Shown: positions 61,442 to 64,000 of the stretch, piece by piece
Position numbering within the stretch: position 1 is the stretch's first letter
Layout of the letters: each line of letters starts with the position of its first letter
Source: Agromyces sp. Soil535
GTDB lineage: Bacteria; Actinomycetota; Actinomycetes; Actinomycetales; Microbacteriaceae
DNA length: 64,000 nucleotides
Assembly: GCF_001428255.1 (NCBI RefSeq)
Contig: NZ_LMRW01000011.1
Location: forward strand, 1-64,000
Reading direction: 5' to 3'
Translations under genes and position numbers: made by a program
Notes under the pieces: generated by a model
The model's input: only the letters and a program-made list of their open reading frames with translations
Told to the model about the DNA's origin: nothing
The model's database searches: none

Positions 61442-61602
61442 TCGTCGAAGCTAAGTGTGCCGTCGAGCAACTGCTGCTCGACGGGTGAAACCGGCGCTGT
61501 CCGCGCCTGCTCGAGCGCCGCATCTGCGGACTCGGCCTCGAGTCCCCAGATATCCAGCTCGACTTGATGGGCGGGAGCACTCCGCCGTCGACGACCAACC
61601 AA
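61442..61602 (-). other. Small N-terminal frame leading into the methylase-helicase frame
   Basis: From the TTG at 61602 (AAGGA upstream) the frame encodes LDIWGLEAESADAALEQART and VSPVEQQLLDGTLSFDDVRE, which look like real protein. No stop follows, and the same frame continues open into the helicase. Beyond about 61440 the composition is that of an out-of-frame shadow. Either a stop was lost or a frameshift joins it to the 60852 gene. Confidence 0.4.
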
Positions 61603-61680
61603 AGTGTCTGTCCTTCGCCACCATCCCCTCGTCAAGACGGCACGTTAACAGATTCAGGTGATTGCGAGCGGAGATTCCCA

Positions 61681-62328
61681 TCAGTTGCTCCCTCCTATGG
61701 TGAGGTATCCGACCGGGCCACCGGCCGAGACCTCGATGGTGCTCGACATCACCTGCTCTGCCGGCACCGCGAGCCAGTCGGGCAGGTCGGGGGAGAAGCG
61801 CGTCACCATTCCTGGCCCGACTCGAGCCAGTAGGAGACCTTCGAAGTGGTGCCGCTCGAATCCTTCATTGTCGAGCTGGATTGTCCCGGCGTGCGCGTCG
61901 GCGCCGAGCATGAACAGCGCAACTGGGAACGTGGCAACGGTTACCGCGAAAAGCCCGTTGTCGACGACCCTCTCAGGATTGCATCGCCACCATCGGAGAC
62001 TCGCGGCCGCAAGTACCTCGTCGGTGAACCCCACGTCGAATCCCAACCATTCGCGGTTGTCGTCTGGGTACCGCGACTTGGACGGCTCGCCTGCATCCGT
62101 TCGCAGAACGGTTAGCTCGCCATGGGTCGTGACCAAGCGAGGCCGGCCCGTGAGACGGTCGACCGTCTTTGCATCAACCCTGCCTCTCGCGTCGTCGACG
62201 AGCGGCAGCATCCCTGCCCTGACCATCTTCGTTAGCGACGCCATATTCAGGCCGAGCGCGCCAGCCGCCTGGCGCTTCGTGATCGACGCCGTCTCCTCGA
62301 GAGGAGAGGTCGCGAAAGTGGGGAACAT
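61681..62328 (-). CDS. Hypothetical protein with N-terminal HTH-like region
   Basis: This 215-residue protein begins with ITKRQAAGALGLNMASLTKM, a MerR/excisionase-like HTH pattern, then a beta-rich body (WLGFDVGFTDEVL, GTIQLDNEGFERHHFEGLLL). A perfect 16-base palindrome lies upstream and could be its operator. It is the first gene of the unit leading to the methylase-helicase. Function unknown. Confidence 0.6.
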   Translation of the reverse strand: MFPTFATSPLEETASITKRQAAGALGLNMASLTKMVRAGMLPLVDDARGRVDAKTVDRLTGRPRLVTTHGELTVLRTDAGEPSKSRYPDDNREWLGFDVGFTDEVLAAASLRWWRCNPERVVDNGLFAVTVATFPVALFMLGADAHAGTIQLDNEGFERHHFEGLLLARVGPGMVTRFSPDLPDWLAVPAEQVMSSTIEVSAGGPVGYLTIGGSN

Positions 62329-62340
62329 GTCACTCCGTTA

Positions 62341-62356
62341 TGCGTTGTACAACGCA
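62341..62356. promoter_or_regulatory. Perfect 16-base palindrome
   Basis: TGCGTTGTACAACGCA lies 12 bases upstream of the HTH-like gene and just after the end of the next gene. It is an operator candidate for the HTH-like product. Confidence 0.6.
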
Positions 62357-62393
62357 CGGTAGCACACGCCTCCGATTCACGTCACTCTGTCGT

Positions 62394-62945
62394 CTACACC
62401 GCCGCCGAGTCAGCAGCACAGACGACCGCCTCGACCACGTCGGTGCTGGCGATGGCATCGCGACGTTCAAATAGATGCTCGAGGACCGTTGGTCGCAATT
62501 CATAGAGATGCATTGCTTTCCTGCGGTCGACGTTGCCGCTGATGTGAGCCAGACTCGGACGCACCCGAAAGAACCAGACGGCGCGCTGCGGCATCGAGAA
62601 AGGCCGATCCGTGCGGAACAGTCGGGACATCGGTCGACAGAACATTGGATCGAAGCGAACGACTTCGCCAACACGGAGCTCCCGTGACGTAACGTGCCAG
62701 ATCGATTCGATAAGGGCGACTCGCTCAGGATCGACAGGCGCGCCCGCGGATCCACGAACAACCAGCCCCACAGCCGTGAGGCCGGCAGCTCCACAGGCAA
62801 GAAGAAGAACCCACGGCGGGAGCGCGTTCAGTATGGCCAGACAGAGGGCCCATGTAGCTACGGCGGAAGCAGCAGTGAATGCGACAAGCCAGATGAACCC
62901 CTCGACTGTGAAGTAGGCCCGAACGACGCGCCAGGGATGCGCCAT
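62394..62945 (-). CDS. Hypothetical membrane protein, 183 residues
   Basis: Two transmembrane helices near the start (VEGFIWLVAFTAASAVATWA and LPPWVLLLACGAAGLTAVGL) are followed by a cytoplasmic domain of about 110 residues with no recognised motif. GGAGGG precedes the ATG at 62945. Its 3' neighbour is the HTH-like gene on the same strand. Confidence 0.6.
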   Translation of the reverse strand: MAHPWRVVRAYFTVEGFIWLVAFTAASAVATWALCLAILNALPPWVLLLACGAAGLTAVGLVVRGSAGAPVDPERVALIESIWHVTSRELRVGEVVRFDPMFCRPMSRLFRTDRPFSMPQRAVWFFRVRPSLAHISGNVDRRKAMHLYELRPTVLEHLFERRDAIASTDVVEAVVCAADSAAV

Positions 62946-62998
62946 CAATCCCTCCGCTCACTCATTCCAACTGAGCCCGTGGAGCTCAAATGCCTGGT

Positions 62999-63709
62999 TC
63001 ATAACCCGTTGGGTCTGCCGAGCTCGTGACCGGTACGGCGCTCGTACTCGTCACGGCTGATGGAACCCTCGATCCACCGGTCGAGGTCGGTCTTCTGGCG
63101 CGAGGGTGAGGGAGTGAGTTTTCCTGGGATGTGCCATCGGTTCGGGACGCTTACATAGCGGGTGGTTCCCTCGATGGGCTCGGTCCGTCCCAAGGTCACG
63201 ACGAGGCCGGCCCAATCGATTTCGAGGGCTTGGACGACATTTCGCATCTGCCGAGCGGCGTCCACCAAGTCTTCCTCTGTCACCTCGAGATGTGTGCGCG
63301 ATACGAAGTCGCGTCCCCGAACCTGGACGGTTACTTGGTCCTCGGTCAGCGCCCATCGGGAGTGCAAAAGCAGATTGCGCTGCTTCATGGATTCAGCAGC
63401 CCAGTCGATGTGATCGCGAAGCATCGGCGAGTACAGGTCGTGTTCGGCCCGTAAGGGGATCATGGCCCGGATGCGCTCGATCTTCTGCCCGAACGGAAGA
63501 CGCCCCGTGAGTGCAGCACCGACCCCAGGGTTCTCGTCGATCAGCTCGTCGAGGATCACCTCCACGACGTTCTCAAGCTGGGCCGCGAAATACGCGAGCT
63601 CTCCCAATGCGCGCAGCTGGCCATCGCTCAGCGGAAGAGCTCGATTTGAAGCGGTGCTCACGAGGCCGAACTCTAGCGTCGAATCGCCATGGATGCGGCC
63701 GCGGAGCAT
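62999..63709 (-). CDS. Hypothetical protein with a HEPN-like motif
   Basis: This 236-residue protein is helical in the first two-thirds (LGELAYFAAQLENVVEVILD, LPFGQKIERIRAMIPLRAEH) and contains MKQRNLLLHSRWALT near residue 110. That is an R-N-x-x-x-H arrangement, as in HEPN ribonuclease or nucleotidyl-acceptor domains. The ATG at 63709 is preferred; a TTG at 63736 would almost touch the divergent gene. Function is unknown and the HEPN assignment rests on this motif and helical context. Confidence 0.55.
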   Translation of the reverse strand: MLRGRIHGDSTLEFGLVSTASNRALPLSDGQLRALGELAYFAAQLENVVEVILDELIDENPGVGAALTGRLPFGQKIERIRAMIPLRAEHDLYSPMLRDHIDWAAESMKQRNLLLHSRWALTEDQVTVQVRGRDFVSRTHLEVTEEDLVDAARQMRNVVQALEIDWAGLVVTLGRTEPIEGTTRYVSVPNRWHIPGKLTPSPSRQKTDLDRWIEGSISRDEYERRTGHELGRPNGL

Positions 63710-63738
63710 GTCGGCAGGATCTGTGAGACTCTGCAATC

Positions 63739-64000
63739 GTGGCCCTGAAACGATCGGCGAACCCGGAGCGCGAGCTTGCTCGCGTGAAGCTCGATATTGC
63801 CCGCTGGAAGCGCTCCCGAGCAGCTCGAGATGCGTTTCAGCGAGGTTGGCGTGGCGGGTATGGTCTGGGAAGGAGCGACGAACGTGACCGGATTCCTGAC
63901 CGGCAGCCGCATGTCGGCTTCGACGGGCACCCTCAGGTCGAGCTCTACGGGATTGAAGTCGACGAGGGCCTCGCGCCTTTGCTCGATGTGCTCTGGCGCC
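63739..64000 (+). CDS. Partial hypothetical gene running off the right edge
   Basis: A GTG frame of 87 codons is open to the window end. It is basic at the start (ERELARVKLDIARWKRSRAA) and becomes protein-like (HVGFDGHPQVELYGIEVDEG). The opposite strand also has an open frame here, so strand choice is moderate. Nothing is recognised. Confidence 0.4.
   Translation, partial: MALKRSANPERELARVKLDIARWKRSRAARDAFQRGWRGGYGLGRSDERDRIPDRQPHVGFDGHPQVELYGIEVDEGLAPLLDVLWR

Noticed and set aside
1..64000. tRNA, rRNA, transposase, integrase and CRISPR array
   Set aside because: I looked for tRNA-like stems, DDE or tyrosine/serine recombinase motifs and spaced repeats and saw none I could support.

Overview
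The window looks like a high-GC actinobacterium, most likely Microbacteriaceae-like. This rests on GC-rich codon use, GTG/TTG starts, NrdH-type redoxins, a SCO6880-type transfer protein, a DUF2188-type protein and a putative membrane protein of the MAB_1171c type. Family assignments are from recognition of motifs and layout, not from database searches.

Region 1 (1-16.7 kb) is a catabolic cluster. It holds a complete peptide/opine-type ABC importer (lipoprotein, two permeases, a double ATPase), two DapA-superfamily lyases, two SDR oxidoreductases, a kinase resembling fructoselysine 6-kinase (FrlD), a SIS protein resembling fructoselysine-6-P deglycase (FrlB), a DadA-like FAD oxidoreductase, a hydantoinase/oxoprolinase pair (HyuA/HyuB) and a GntR/HutC regulator. 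Copies of one palindrome (TTGTCSGACAA, or its split form) lie upstream of all five transcription units, so one regulon is likely. The best reading is uptake and deglycation of an Amadori-type (fructosyl-amino-acid) compound followed by handling of the amino acid or lactam part.

Region 2 (16.9-19.9 kb) is a single-polypeptide Type IIG-like restriction-modification enzyme at the edge of the mobile part.

Region 3 (20-34.6 kb) is plasmid-like. It has small hypothetical genes, an SRAP (YedK/HMCES) protein, a ParA plus small RHH-like partner with an AT-rich putative centromere, an AEP-primase-like replication protein, and a four-gene overlapping operon (XRE regulator, ImmA/IrrE-like metalloprotease, multi-pass membrane protein, membrane-anchored alpha/beta hydrolase). 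Divergent from that operon are two unknown genes, followed by an anchored thermonuclease opposite a small HTH gene with paired operators.

Region 4 (34.6-51.6 kb) is the conjugation module: NrdH, SSB, a zinc-ribbon ParA-like ATPase, a pilin-like protein, VirB8-like and VirB6-like membrane proteins, a VirB4 split into SCO6880-type and ATPase halves, a VirD4-type coupling protein, a lipoprotein, a lysozyme-like/M23 peptidoglycan hydrolase, and a MobF relaxase with an adjacent oriT candidate.

Region 5 (51.6-64 kb) has small accessory genes, a second NrdH, a 700-base non-coding block with a long inverted repeat and DnaA-box-like sequences (origin candidate), a ParB-nuclease-like protein, a DUF3846-like protein, nested inverted repeats, a very large DNA methylase-helicase (DarB-like), and hypothetical genes including one with a HEPN-like motif. 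No integrase, transposase, tRNA, rRNA or CRISPR array is visible, so the right-hand 44 kb reads as a conjugative plasmid or a plasmid-derived element rather than a classical integrase-driven ICE. Whether the catabolic cluster is on the same replicon cannot be decided from sequence alone.
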